Source of the DNA: Palsa-892 sp035555855
GTDB taxonomy: Bacteria > Pseudomonadota > Alphaproteobacteria > Rhizobiales > Xanthobacteraceae
DNA: 52,247 bases
Assembly (NCBI GenBank): GCA_035555855.1
Contig: DATMGD010000044.1
Location: forward strand, 1 to 52,247
Direction of reading: 5' to 3'
A program made the position numbers and the translations under genes. The notes under the pieces are model-generated. The model was given only the letters and a program-made list of their open reading frames with translations. It had not been told where the DNA came from and did no database searches. Shown here one piece after another: positions 40,930-49,628 of this stretch. The stretch's first letter is position 1; every line of letters starts with the position of its first letter.

Positions 40930-41487
40930 CTATTTTGTTTTTGCTTTCGCCCGTTTCAAATGTTCGTCCAGGCGAGGAAGTATTTCGACAAAATTGCAGG
41001 GCTGGTGACGGAGATCAAGCTGGCTGGCCAGAATTTCGTCCCACGCATCGCGGCAGGCGCCGGGCGATCCGGGTAGGCAAAAGATGTAGGTGGCATTGGC
41101 GGTGCCGCCGCAGACCCGGCTCTGGATCGTCGAGGTGCCAATCTTCTGCAATGAAATGTGATGGAAAGCGAAAGCAAATCCTTCCATTCGTTTTTCAAAT
41201 AATGGCTCGACGGCTTCCGGCGTGACATCTCGCCCCGTGAAGCCGGTGCCGCCGGTCGTGATGACGACGTCGATCTTCCGGTCCTTGATCCAGCTTTTCA
41301 CCTTGGCGCGAATCGCGCGCACTTCGTCCTTGACGATGGCGCGCGCCGCTAATTTATGCCCCGCCTTCTCGATGCGCTCGGCGAGCAAGCCGCCCGACTT
41401 ATCTTCTTTCAGCGCGCGTGTATCGGAGACGGTGAGCACCGCGATCGAGAGCGGCACGAACGGTTTGGTCATGTCGAGACCGGGCAT
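40930..41487 (-). CDS. moaB: Molybdenum cofactor biosynthesis protein B
   Basis: 185 aa, adenylates molybdopterin or assists that step. Signature: LTVSDTRALKEDKSGGLLAERIEKAGH, then VVITTGGTGFTGRDVTPEAV and CLPGSPGACRDAWDEIL. Start at 41487 or at Met6 (41472). No other cofactor gene is nearby. It is the upstream member of the moaB-ndh pair. Confidence 0.92.
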   Translation of the reverse strand: MPGLDMTKPFVPLSIAVLTVSDTRALKEDKSGGLLAERIEKAGHKLAARAIVKDEVRAIRAKVKSWIKDRKIDVVITTGGTGFTGRDVTPEAVEPLFEKRMEGFAFAFHHISLQKIGTSTIQSRVCGGTANATYIFCLPGSPGACRDAWDEILASQLDLRHQPCNFVEILPRLDEHLKRAKAKTK

Positions 41488-41583
41488 TGAAATCCTCGCC
41501 GGAAAAGCCTTGTGAACAGCGCCTTATAGCGTGTGCAGTTTACAGTGATTGTGTATCAGGGGGAGGGCCCTCTACATAGAAGC

Positions 41584-42507
41584 ATGCACGGCGGCCACGG
41601 ACATTCCCACGATCACGCCCACAATCATGGCCACGCGCCCGCCGATTACGGCTGGGCCTTCGCGCTCGGCATTATCCTCAACGCCGGCTTCGTCGCGATC
41701 CAGTTTGGCTACGGCTATCTCGCCAACTCGCTGGCGCTGATTTCCGACGCCGTTCACAACCTTTCCGACGTGCTGAGCCTCGTGCTGGCCTGGGCAGCGA
41801 TCTGGTTCGGCAGAAAGGGCCCGACGGCAAAACGCACCTATGGCTATCGCCGCGCCTCGATTTTGGCGGCGCTTGCCAATGCGGCGCTTCTGCTGGTGGC
41901 GGTCGGCGCCATCGTTTTCGAGGCGGTCGAGCGCTTGGGCCATCCGCAGCCGGTCGCGAGCACCACGGTGCTGTGGGTCGCCGCCGCCGGCATCGTCGTC
42001 AACGGCGCGACGGCGCTCTTCTTCCTGCGCGGCCGCGAACATGACATCAACATCGAGGGCGCCTTCCTGCACATGGCGGCGGATGCCGCCGTCTCGCTCG
42101 GCGTCGTCATTGCCGCGCTGCTCATTCGCTGGACCGGCTACGACTGGATCGACCCGCTGGCGAGCCTCGTCGTTGCGGCGGTGATCGTGCTCAGCTCGTG
42201 GGGCCTGACGCGCAATGCCTTTAATCTGGCGATGGACGCTGTGCCCTCGCATATCGATAGCGGTGAAGTGCGCAAATCACTTATCGCGCTCGATGGCGTG
42301 AAAGGCGTGCACGATCTGCACATCTGGGCGATGAGCACGACGGAAGTTGCGCTCACCGCGCATCTTGTCGCGCCGGGCACAAATTCAGATCAGTTGATTG
42401 CCGCGGCGTGTCACGAACTGGAGACGCACTTTTCGATCCGCCACGTCACGCTCCAGATCGAAAGCGGCGAGCAGGCTTGCCCGCTCGCCCCCGCGCATAC
42501 GGTTTAG
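41584..42507 (+). CDS. Cation diffusion facilitator (Zn2+/divalent metal exporter)
   Basis: 307 aa. A His-rich N-terminus (MHGGHGHSHDHAHNHGH) precedes six membrane helices. The metal site residues are in SDAVHNLSDVLSL (helix II) and HMAADAAVSLGV (helix V), a mix of Asp and His typical of Zn-CDF. The C-terminal cytoplasmic domain ends VTLQIESGEQACPLAP. The ATG at 41584 has a weak SD; an upstream in-frame GTG (41533) would add 17 residues. Its stop overlaps that of the convergent peptidase by 4 bases. The CDF family assignment is firm; metal choice (Zn vs Co/Cd) is inference. Confidence 0.9.
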   Translation: MHGGHGHSHDHAHNHGHAPADYGWAFALGIILNAGFVAIQFGYGYLANSLALISDAVHNLSDVLSLVLAWAAIWFGRKGPTAKRTYGYRRASILAALANAALLLVAVGAIVFEAVERLGHPQPVASTTVLWVAAAGIVVNGATALFFLRGREHDINIEGAFLHMAADAAVSLGVVIAALLIRWTGYDWIDPLASLVVAAVIVLSSWGLTRNAFNLAMDAVPSHIDSGEVRKSLIALDGVKGVHDLHIWAMSTTEVALTAHLVAPGTNSDQLIAAACHELETHFSIRHVTLQIESGEQACPLAPAHTV

Positions 42508-43388
42508 AGCGGACAGGATTGCAGCGTGCCGCCGTTCAGCCCTTGCTGGAACGCCGCCATGCGCTGCGCCGACGAGCCGTGCGTGAAGGCGTCGGGCACG
42601 ACATAGCCCTGCGAGCGTTTCTGCAAGCGGTCGTCGCCGATGGCGGAGGCTGTCTGTAGCGCGGCCTCGAGATCGCCCGGTTGCATGAATTTCCATTTTG
42701 CCTGCGCGCGGTTCGCCCACACGCCGGAAAGACAATCGGCCTGCAACTCGACGCGCACTTGCAGCGCGTTGCGCTCGCGGTCGCCCATCGCCTGCTGCGC
42801 GCGCTGCACCTTCGGCAGGATGCCGAGGAGGTTCTGCACGTGATGGCCGATCTCGTGCGTAATCACGTAAGCCTGCGAGAAGCGGCAGGCCGCGCCCGAG
42901 CAGCCCTGAAAGCGGCGCTCGAGGTCGTTGAAGAACGAAGTGTCGAGATAGACGCGCTGGTCGTTCGGGCAATAGAACGGTCCCATCGCCGCCCGCGCGA
43001 AGCCGCAGGCCGAACTGGTCGAACCCGAGAACAGCACCAGCCGCGGCCGCACATAGCGGCGGCCGTTCTGCGCGAAGATTTCCTCCCAGCGGTCCTCGCT
43101 GTCGCCGAGCACGGCGGCGACGAACTGGCCCTGCGCATCCTTCGGCGTGCCGGCCGGCCGGGCGGGGCCGCTGGTCTGCTGGGTCGGTGCGCGCCCGCCT
43201 TGCACCATCTCGAGGCCGCCGATGACGAGGCGCGGGTCGATGCCGAGCGCCCACGACACGAGGCCGACGATGATCAGGCCGCCGATGCCGATGCCGCCGG
43301 TGGAGAAGCCGGGGATGCCGGCGCTGACCGGGCCGTCATCGCGGCGATCCTCGACGTTGTCGCTACGCCGGAAATCATCGTACTGCAT
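42504..43388 (-). CDS. Neutral zinc metallopeptidase (YpfJ-like)
   Basis: 294 aa. One N-terminal membrane segment (GGIGIGGLIIVGLVSWALGI), then a proline/glutamine-rich linker and a periplasmic zinc peptidase domain with H178-E179-x2-H182-H183 (THEIGHHVQN). The family pattern FYCPNDQRVYLDTSFF and ADCLSGVWA is intact. Substrate unknown. The 132-base gap to rnhB upstream holds no recognisable signal apart from short GC-rich repeats. Confidence 0.88.
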   Translation of the reverse strand: MQYDDFRRSDNVEDRRDDGPVSAGIPGFSTGGIGIGGLIIVGLVSWALGIDPRLVIGGLEMVQGGRAPTQQTSGPARPAGTPKDAQGQFVAAVLGDSEDRWEEIFAQNGRRYVRPRLVLFSGSTSSACGFARAAMGPFYCPNDQRVYLDTSFFNDLERRFQGCSGAACRFSQAYVITHEIGHHVQNLLGILPKVQRAQQAMGDRERNALQVRVELQADCLSGVWANRAQAKWKFMQPGDLEAALQTASAIGDDRLQKRSQGYVVPDAFTHGSSAQRMAAFQQGLNGGTLQSCPL

Positions 43389-43520
43389 GGTTCTTCTCCG
43401 AAACGAGGAATCGGCTCACCCTCGACAGTGATTGTGGCGGACCTGTGGGTTCCTCGCAATCGCGGCTTTGGCTCGCTGCTGGAATGAGTTAGGCCAAATG
43501 CCGAGAGAGACCAGCCCCTG

Positions 43521-44201
43521 ATGAAAAAAAGTTCGCCGAAGAAAGATCAGGTGAAAAAGGAGCCGGCGCCGGTTCGGCGCGGGCCGACCTTTGCGCGCGA
43601 GGCGAACGCCTACCGGCTTGGGCTGACGCCGGTCGCGGGTTGCGACGAGGCCGGCCGCGGCCCGTGGGCGGGGCCGGTGGTGGCGGCGGCCGTCATTCTC
43701 GATCCGTTGCGGATTCCGAAGGGCCTTGACGACTCCAAAGAGCTCGATGCCCAAACGCGCGAGGTGCTGTTCGAGCAGATTTCGGCGACCGCCGAAATCG
43801 CGATTGCCCTTGCGCCGCCCTCGCGCATCGACCGCGACAACATCCTGCGCGCGAGCCTGTGGGCGCTCGCGCAAGCCGTCTGCGCGCTGCCGCGCCGGCC
43901 GCAATGCGTCTTCGTAGACGGCCGCGACAGCTTGCCGCTGGAATGCGAAGTGAAGGCGGTGATTGGCGGCGACGGCATCGTCGCCTCGATCGCAGCGGCC
44001 TCTATCGTCGCCAAGGTGACGCGCGACCGCCTGATGCAAAATCTCGGGCTTGCGCACCCCGGCTACGGCTTCGAGCGGCACAAGGGATACGGCACCGGCG
44101 GCCACGCCAAGGCGCTGGCGCAACTCGGGCCTTGCGTGCATCATCGCCGCTCGTTTTCGCCGATCGCTTCCGCCTACGAACTCCTGACCCTTGAGAGCTG
44201 A
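43521..44201 (+). CDS. rnhB: Ribonuclease HII
   Basis: 226 aa, cleaves RNA in RNA-DNA hybrids and removes misincorporated ribonucleotides. Motif GCDEAGRGPWAGPVVAAAV contains the first catalytic D-E; LDDSKEL and VDGRDSLPL follow, with AAASIVAKVTRDR downstream. The N-terminal 30 residues are an extra lysine-rich stretch. Its stop TGA shares bases with the ATG of the next gene. Confidence 0.94.
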   Translation: MKKSSPKKDQVKKEPAPVRRGPTFAREANAYRLGLTPVAGCDEAGRGPWAGPVVAAAVILDPLRIPKGLDDSKELDAQTREVLFEQISATAEIAIALAPPSRIDRDNILRASLWALAQAVCALPRRPQCVFVDGRDSLPLECEVKAVIGGDGIVASIAAASIVAKVTRDRLMQNLGLAHPGYGFERHKGYGTGGHAKALAQLGPCVHHRRSFSPIASAYELLTLES

Positions 44202-45736
44202 TGCACGCATCATCGCCGCCGCCGGGGCCGCTCACCGCCTCGCTCTTCGTCGAGGCGCTGCGCGCGCATGCCGGCAAGCTGGTGGCCGGCGGCCTGATCC
44301 TGCACGCGCTGCTGTGGACGTTTGCGCTCGCGATTTCCGAGCCAACCCCTGATCCGAAGATCGCGCTTGGCCTCGCGCTCGGCCGCGAATGGCCGCTCGG
44401 CTATCCGGGCATGCCGGTGCTCGCGCCGTGGCTGTTGCAGGCGGTCTATTCTGTCGTTCCGTCCGTCTTCGTCATGAATGCGCTCGGGCCGATCGCGGTG
44501 GCACTCTCGGGCTGGTTCGTCTTCCTGCTCGCGCGCCGCATGATCGGCGAGCGGCACGGTGCCCTCGCGACCCTCGTGATGGTCGGCGTGACCCCGGTCG
44601 CGTTTCCCGTCGGTGCCCTGGATTCGGCGGTCGTTCAGATGCCGCTCGTCGCCGGCATGGTGCTCGCATGGTGGTGCGCGACGCGCGAGGGCAGCCGCGT
44701 CGGCTGGCTGATGTTCGGCCTCACGGCGGCGCTTTGCTTCTATGCCGGCGGGCAGGGGCTCGCGGTGCTCGCCGTGCTGCTCGTCATTACCGTGAGCGGC
44801 AGCGGCAAGGCAGCGGTCCGCCAGTATCAGGCGCAGGCGCCGATGATCGCGGCGCTCATTATTTTTGTGCTGGCCGCCGCGCCGCGCCTCTATTGGCTCG
44901 CGACCCACGGCTTCACCGGACTATACGAAAATCCGCATGCGGGGTTTGAAACCGCGCTCGTCATGAAATCCTACGAAGCCGCGCTCGGTGCCCTCGCGGG
45001 TCATCTCGGCTTCATCCTGCTGATCGCAGTGGCGACGCCCTTGCTCAAGGCAAGCAGCGTCACGGTTTCTTTCACCCGCCCGCCGCTTCTGGGCTTTTCG
45101 CTGGTGGCGGGCATCGTGCTTGCCGCCGTGCCGTTTGCGCTGGTGGCGCTGGTTACGTTTGCGCTCGGCATCGACACGACGCTCGACGCTTTCGCGAGCC
45201 TGCTGCTTTATTCCGGGCTGCTCGCGCTTTTGTTGGCGGGCGAGACGGTGCACATCTGCCGCCAGAAGCTCGCGCTGGTGATTGCAACGATCCTGCTCGT
45301 ATTGCCGCCGGTTCTGATCGCGGGGCTCAACTTCGCGGCCCCATCGCTCGGCCGGGGCCTTCTGACCAACTGGCCCGCGGCATCTGCCGCGCAGGCGATG
45401 ACCGACGCCTTCAAAAGCCGCGCCGAAAAGCCGCTTCATGTGCTGATCGGCCCGCCGCTCGAAGCCTCGGAGATTGCGCTTATGAGCGCCGACCGTCCGC
45501 ATATTTTCCCGAATGCAGATCGCGCCGTAGCGCCGTGGATCAAGGACGGCACGCTCGCCAAAGAGGGCGCGGTGGTGTTCTGGCGGCTGAGCGGCAGTGA
45601 CACCGCGCCGCCGGCTTCGCTGGCGGCGGCGCTGCCGCCGTTTACGCCCGAAGCGCCGCTTTCGTTGCAATGGCAGATACCGGGCTCGATCGCGCCGGTG
45701 CGGATCGGCTGGGCGATTATTTTGCCGCAGAAATAG
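44201..45736 (+). CDS. GT-C type membrane glycosyltransferase (GT39/ArnT-like)
   Basis: 511 aa with about ten to twelve membrane helices. The N-terminal periplasmic loop EPTPDPKIALGLALGREWPLGYPGMPVLAPWLL resembles the acceptor/donor loop of polyprenol-phosphate sugar transferases, where a D/E is catalytic (D in PTPDP). A soluble C-terminal domain (about 390-511) follows. Such enzymes move a sugar from a lipid carrier to an envelope glycan or protein. Its start codon shares a base with the rnhB stop (TGATG), so it is coupled to rnhB. Substrate unknown. Confidence 0.75.
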   Translation: MHASSPPPGPLTASLFVEALRAHAGKLVAGGLILHALLWTFALAISEPTPDPKIALGLALGREWPLGYPGMPVLAPWLLQAVYSVVPSVFVMNALGPIAVALSGWFVFLLARRMIGERHGALATLVMVGVTPVAFPVGALDSAVVQMPLVAGMVLAWWCATREGSRVGWLMFGLTAALCFYAGGQGLAVLAVLLVITVSGSGKAAVRQYQAQAPMIAALIIFVLAAAPRLYWLATHGFTGLYENPHAGFETALVMKSYEAALGALAGHLGFILLIAVATPLLKASSVTVSFTRPPLLGFSLVAGIVLAAVPFALVALVTFALGIDTTLDAFASLLLYSGLLALLLAGETVHICRQKLALVIATILLVLPPVLIAGLNFAAPSLGRGLLTNWPAASAAQAMTDAFKSRAEKPLHVLIGPPLEASEIALMSADRPHIFPNADRAVAPWIKDGTLAKEGAVVFWRLSGSDTAPPASLAAALPPFTPEAPLSLQWQIPGSIAPVRIGWAIILPQK

Positions 45737-45741
45737 CGAGG

Positions 45742-46749
45742 CTAGTGATAGCCTTCGCCTTCCTTCACCTTGCCGCGGAAGATCCAGTACACGAAGCCGG
45801 TGTAGCCGAGGATGATCGGCAGCATGAACAGCGTGCCCATCAGCATGAAGATCTGGCTCGAAGGCGCGGCGGAAGTCTCCCACACCGTGAGCGAGGGCGG
45901 CACGAGATACGGGAAGTTCGAGATCACGAGCCCCGTATAGCCGAGGAAGAACAGCGCGATCGCGCACAGGAACGGCAGTACCTCACGCGCCGGGTTGGCG
46001 AGCGCCCGCCAGCCCGTCAGCACGACGATGGCGGTGACGATCGGCACCGGCGAGAAGAACCAGAAATTCGGCAGCGAGAACCAGCGCTCGGCGATGCGCG
46101 GGAAGCCGAATGCCGTCCACAGGCTGACGATGCCCATGAAGATCACGACGATGCCGAATAGATACTTCGCCTGTTCGCGTGCGTGCTCGGCGATGCGGCC
46201 TTCGGTTTTGACGAGCAGCCACGTTGCGCCGAGGAGCGCATAACCGGCGACGACCGCGAAGCCGCACAGGATCGAGAACGGCGTCGCCCAGTCGAACGGG
46301 CCGCCGGCATAGGCGCCGTTTTCGACTTTGATGCCTTGCACCAGCGTGCCGAGAATGACGCCTTGCGAAAACGCGGCGAGCGTCGAGCCCGCCGCGAAAG
46401 CGAAATTCCAGTGCGGCTTGCTGGTTTGCGCGATCCAGCGGAATTCGAAGGCGACACCCCGGAAGATCAGCCCGAGCAACATGAAGATCACGGGAAGATA
46501 GAACGCCGGCATCAGGATCGCGTAGGCTTTCGGAAAGGCGACGAGCATGCCGCCGCCGCCGAGCACCAGCCACGTCTCGTTGCCGTCCCAGAACGGCGCG
46601 ACCGAATTCATCATCTGGTCGCGTTCGCTTTCGCTCTTCGTGAACGGAAACAGAATGCCGAGGCCAAGGTCGAAACCGTCGAGCACGACATACATCGCTA
46701 CGGCAACGCCGAGGATCGAGGCCCAGATCAGCGAGAGATACCATTCCAT
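45742..46749 (-). CDS. cydB: Cytochrome bd / cyanide-insensitive quinol oxidase subunit II
   Basis: 335 aa, eight membrane helices. The signature near the N-terminus is DGFDLGLGILFPF, followed by NSVAPFWDGNETWLVLGGGGMLVAFP. It pairs with CydA. It has a strong SD (GGAGG) that overlaps the stop of an 11-codon frame between the two genes. The cydA stop and cydB start are 41 bases apart. Confidence 0.95.
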   Translation of the reverse strand: MEWYLSLIWASILGVAVAMYVVLDGFDLGLGILFPFTKSESERDQMMNSVAPFWDGNETWLVLGGGGMLVAFPKAYAILMPAFYLPVIFMLLGLIFRGVAFEFRWIAQTSKPHWNFAFAAGSTLAAFSQGVILGTLVQGIKVENGAYAGGPFDWATPFSILCGFAVVAGYALLGATWLLVKTEGRIAEHAREQAKYLFGIVVIFMGIVSLWTAFGFPRIAERWFSLPNFWFFSPVPIVTAIVVLTGWRALANPAREVLPFLCAIALFFLGYTGLVISNFPYLVPPSLTVWETSAAPSSQIFMLMGTLFMLPIILGYTGFVYWIFRGKVKEGEGYH

Positions 46750-46758
46750 GCCGGCCTC

Positions 46759-46794
46759 CTAGTTTCGCTTGCCGATGATGAGGAGCACGGTCAT
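46759..46794 (-). CDS. 11-codon frame between cydA and cydB (MTVLLIIGKRN)
   Basis: An ATG overlapping the cydA TGA (ATGA) opens an 11-codon frame that closes with TAG inside the cydB SD (TAGGAGG). Such an arrangement can couple translation of two genes. It is too short to claim as a protein; it could be chance. Not a CydX by sequence, which is longer and follows cydB. Confidence 0.2.
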   Translation of the reverse strand: MTVLLIIGKRN

Positions 46795-48179
46795 AGCCGG
46801 ACCTCCTTCTCGTTCGGCGCGGACGAAAACGGCCGGTTCGGCATGCCGCTCGGCGCGGGCGAGTCGGACGGTATCTTCGGCCCATTGGCGATCAGGCGAT
46901 TGATGTAATAGATGCCCATCGAGAACACGATGCCGTAGACGACCACGAACAGCACAAGCGTCGTGAACACCGAGCCGCCCGGCACCGGCGAAATCGCGTC
47001 GGCCGTGCGCATCAGGTTGTAGACGACCCATGGCTGGCGGCCCTGTTCGGTGACGAACCAGCCGGCGATCACCGCGACGAAGCCGATCCACCACACATGC
47101 TGCGCCGGCCATAAGTACCAACGGGTTTGGAACAGCGAGCGCCGCCACCATAAGAGGAGGCCAAGCCACGCCGCGCCGATCATGAAGAGGCCAATGCCGA
47201 CCATGATGCGGAAGGCGAAGAAGACGTTGGCGACCGGCGGCTGCTCGGCGGGCGGCACCGAAGAGAGCTGCGGGATGCCGGCATTCATATCGTGCCGCAG
47301 GATGAGCGAGGCGCCGCCCGGAATCGCGATCTCGAAATGGTTTTTCTGGTTCTTCTGGTCCGGCCAGGCAAAGAGAATAAGCGGCGCCGAACCTTTCTCG
47401 TTCCAGTTCGCTTCCATCGCCGCGACCTTGAGCGGCTGATGTTCGAGCGTGTTGAGACCGTGCTGGTCGCCGATGAAAAGCTGGAGCGGCGCGACGATCG
47501 CGGCAAAGCCGATGCCCATGTGGAGCATCGTGCGCGCCTCGGCGGGGAATTTCCCCGCGATCATGTAGCGCGCGCCGACCGCGAGCACGACGAAGGACGT
47601 CGTGAGGTAAGCAGCGGTCGCCATATGGGCGAGGCGATAGGGGAAGCTCGGGTTGAAGATGGCGGCAAGCCAGTCGACGGGTACGGCGACGCCGTTCTCG
47701 ATGATGTGGCCGGCGGGCGTCTGCATCCAGCTGTTCGCCGACAGGATCCAGAATGTCGACATCAGCGTGCCGATCGCGACGGCGAAGCAGGCGAAGACAT
47801 GCAGCGCGGGCGGGAAGCGATTCCAGCCGAACAGCATGATGCCGAGGAACGTCGCCTCCAAGAAGAATGCCGTCAGCACCTCGTAGCCCATCAGCGGGCC
47901 GACGATGTTGCCGGCAAATTCCGAGAAGCGGCTCCAGTTGGTGCCGAACTGGTAGGAGAGCACGATGCCCGAGACGACGCCCATCGCGAACGAAACGGCG
48001 AAGATCTTGGTCCAGAAACGCGCGAGCCGGTGATAGTGATCCTGCTTCTTCCACAGCCACAGCACTTCGAGCGTGGTGATGTAGGCCGAGAGGCCGATCG
48101 TGAAGGTCGGGAAGATGATATGAAAGGAGATCGTGAAGGCGAATTGAATCCGTGCGAAATATACCGGATCGAGTTCCAT
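46791..48179 (-). CDS. cydA: Cytochrome bd / cyanide-insensitive quinol oxidase subunit I
   Basis: 462 aa. Haem ligand candidates: H20 (FTISFHIIFP, haem d side, H19 in E. coli) and the histidine in YRLAHMATAAYLTTSF (H186). The GWFVTEQGRQPW motif of the quinol side is intact. The Q-loop is short, as in the CIO/short-Q-loop group. The ATG at 48179 has GGAGGCC 6 bases upstream; the longer GTG start at 48191 lacks one. Terminal oxidase with high O2 affinity, pairs with cydB. Confidence 0.95.
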   Translation of the reverse strand: MELDPVYFARIQFAFTISFHIIFPTFTIGLSAYITTLEVLWLWKKQDHYHRLARFWTKIFAVSFAMGVVSGIVLSYQFGTNWSRFSEFAGNIVGPLMGYEVLTAFFLEATFLGIMLFGWNRFPPALHVFACFAVAIGTLMSTFWILSANSWMQTPAGHIIENGVAVPVDWLAAIFNPSFPYRLAHMATAAYLTTSFVVLAVGARYMIAGKFPAEARTMLHMGIGFAAIVAPLQLFIGDQHGLNTLEHQPLKVAAMEANWNEKGSAPLILFAWPDQKNQKNHFEIAIPGGASLILRHDMNAGIPQLSSVPPAEQPPVANVFFAFRIMVGIGLFMIGAAWLGLLLWWRRSLFQTRWYLWPAQHVWWIGFVAVIAGWFVTEQGRQPWVVYNLMRTADAISPVPGGSVFTTLVLFVVVYGIVFSMGIYYINRLIANGPKIPSDSPAPSGMPNRPFSSAPNEKEVRL

Positions 48180-48274
48180 CTCGGCCTCCACGCTGCTTTC
48201 GCTTGCGCTAATCTAGCAGCGTTCCAGATTGCAGGACAAATGAACCTTTTTGCTCGAACGGAAGGGTAATCCCG

Positions 48275-48715
48275 ATGAATTCGGCATTCGCTTCGTCGTG
48301 GCAGTTTTGGGCGGTGCTTTCGGCGATCTTTGCCGCGCTCACCGCGATTTTCGCGAAAGTCGGCGTCGAGGATGTGCCGGCGGATCTCGCGACCTTCATC
48401 CGCACCGTCATTATTCTCGCGTTGCTCGGGCTGATTTTGCTCGCGAGCGGCGAGTGGCGTGTACCGGGCGCGATTTCCAGCAAGACTTATTTGTTCTTGC
48501 TGCTCTCGGGGCTCGCGACCGGCGCATCGTGGCTTTGCTACTTCCGCGCGCTGAAAATCGGCGAGGCGGCCAAGGTCGCGCCGATCGACAAATTGAGCGT
48601 CGTGCTGGTCGCGATCTTCGGCGTGATTTTTCTCGGCGAGAAACTGTCCGCGCTCGCCTGGCTCGGCGTCGTGCTGGTCGGCACCGGCGCGGTGGTGATC
48701 GCGTTTGCGGGTTAG
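48275..48715 (+). CDS. Half-size EamA / DMT-family membrane protein
   Basis: 146 aa with five membrane helices; one EamA domain instead of the usual two. Signature: ATGASWLCYFRALKIGEAAKVAPIDKLSVVLVAIFGVIFLGEKL, the typical EamA helix pair. Such half-size proteins are expected to dimerise. Substrate unknown. Its stop overlaps the convergent UDG stop by four bases. Confidence 0.85.
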   Translation: MNSAFASSWQFWAVLSAIFAALTAIFAKVGVEDVPADLATFIRTVIILALLGLILLASGEWRVPGAISSKTYLFLLLSGLATGASWLCYFRALKIGEAAKVAPIDKLSVVLVAIFGVIFLGEKLSALAWLGVVLVGTGAVVIAFAG

Positions 48716-49533
48716 CTAGCGAGCGCCTTCTTCAGCGCGAGCATGTCGCGCCAGGCGAATTTCTTCTCGTTCGGCGAGCGCAAGAGATACGCCGGATGGA
48801 ACGTCGCCATCGCCTTGATCGTGCGGGTGCCGGTTTCGAAATCGCGCCACTTGCCGCGCCCGGCCTTGATGCCCTCGGCGACATGCAGCAGCGTCTGCAT
48901 CGACGGCTTGCCGAGACAAATCAAAAAGTCGGGGTTCGCAAGTTCGATCTGCCGCTTGATGAAGGGGAGGCAAATCGCCGTCTCCTGCGGCGTGGGCGTG
49001 CGGTTGCCCGGCGGCCGCCACGGCACGATGTTGGCGATGTAGGCGGATGTGCGGTCGAGGCCGATCGCGTTCATCATGAGGTCGAGCAGCTTGCCCGAGC
49101 GGCCGACGAACGGCAGGCCCTCGCGGTCTTCGTCCGCGCCCGGCGCCTCGCCGACGAACATCACGCGCGCGCCCGGCGTGCCGTCGGCGAAGACGAGGTT
49201 CTTCGCCGTCTTCTTCAGCGCGCAGCCGTCGAAGCGTTTCAGGATTTCGTGCAGCTCATCGAGCGAAGCGGCCTTCGATGCCATCTCGCGCGCCTCGAGC
49301 GCCGCTTCATCGGGCGCGGCAGGCGCGGCCATCGAGATCGGCGCGGCCGGTGCTTGCGGGCGCGGCGTGAAGGCGGGCAGCGGCGCTTTCGCCGCGACGG
49401 GCATCGCCACGACCGGCGCGGGCTCGGCCGCTTCCTCGAAACGGTTCTGCGGCGCTTCCTCGAGCGCGATGTCCACACCCGCCTCGGCGTGGAACGCGAG
49501 AATGTCGTAGGGATTGGAAAGAGTGCTTGGCAT
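48712..49533 (-). CDS. Uracil-DNA glycosylase (family 4-like)
   Basis: 273 aa. The N-terminal third (about 1-90) is a low-complexity Pro/Ala linker. The domain has GEAPGADEDREGLPFVGRSG (motif A) and NIVPWRPPGNRTPTPQE, and ends with ATFHPAYLLRSPNEKK (motif B His). Iron-sulfur ligand candidates are the cysteines in FDGC, AICLPF and LICLG; the first CxxC has only one Cys, as I recall for this alphaproteobacterial subgroup. The open frame from 49566 adds 11 unlikely residues. Confidence 0.85.
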   Translation of the reverse strand: MPSTLSNPYDILAFHAEAGVDIALEEAPQNRFEEAAEPAPVVAMPVAAKAPLPAFTPRPQAPAAPISMAAPAAPDEAALEAREMASKAASLDELHEILKRFDGCALKKTAKNLVFADGTPGARVMFVGEAPGADEDREGLPFVGRSGKLLDLMMNAIGLDRTSAYIANIVPWRPPGNRTPTPQETAICLPFIKRQIELANPDFLICLGKPSMQTLLHVAEGIKAGRGKWRDFETGTRTIKAMATFHPAYLLRSPNEKKFAWRDMLALKKALAS

Positions 49534-49594
49534 CGGCGCTATTATAACAGTTTGCGATATATCCAATACCCGAAGTGATTGTTATTAACGCGTA

Positions 49595-49616
49595 ATGGCC
49601 GGACAAGCCCGGCCAT
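49595..49616 (+). promoter_or_regulatory. Leader hairpin just before the ETF-QO Shine-Dalgarno
   Basis: ATGGCCGG (49595-49602), loop ACAAGC, CCGGCCAT (49609-49616), an 8-bp perfect stem. It ends 3 bases before AGAGGAA (SD), itself 5-8 bases before the ATG at 49629. It could hinder ribosome access or be the end of a terminated leader; no T-run follows. Confidence 0.45.
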
Positions 49617-49628
49617 CAAGAGGAACAA

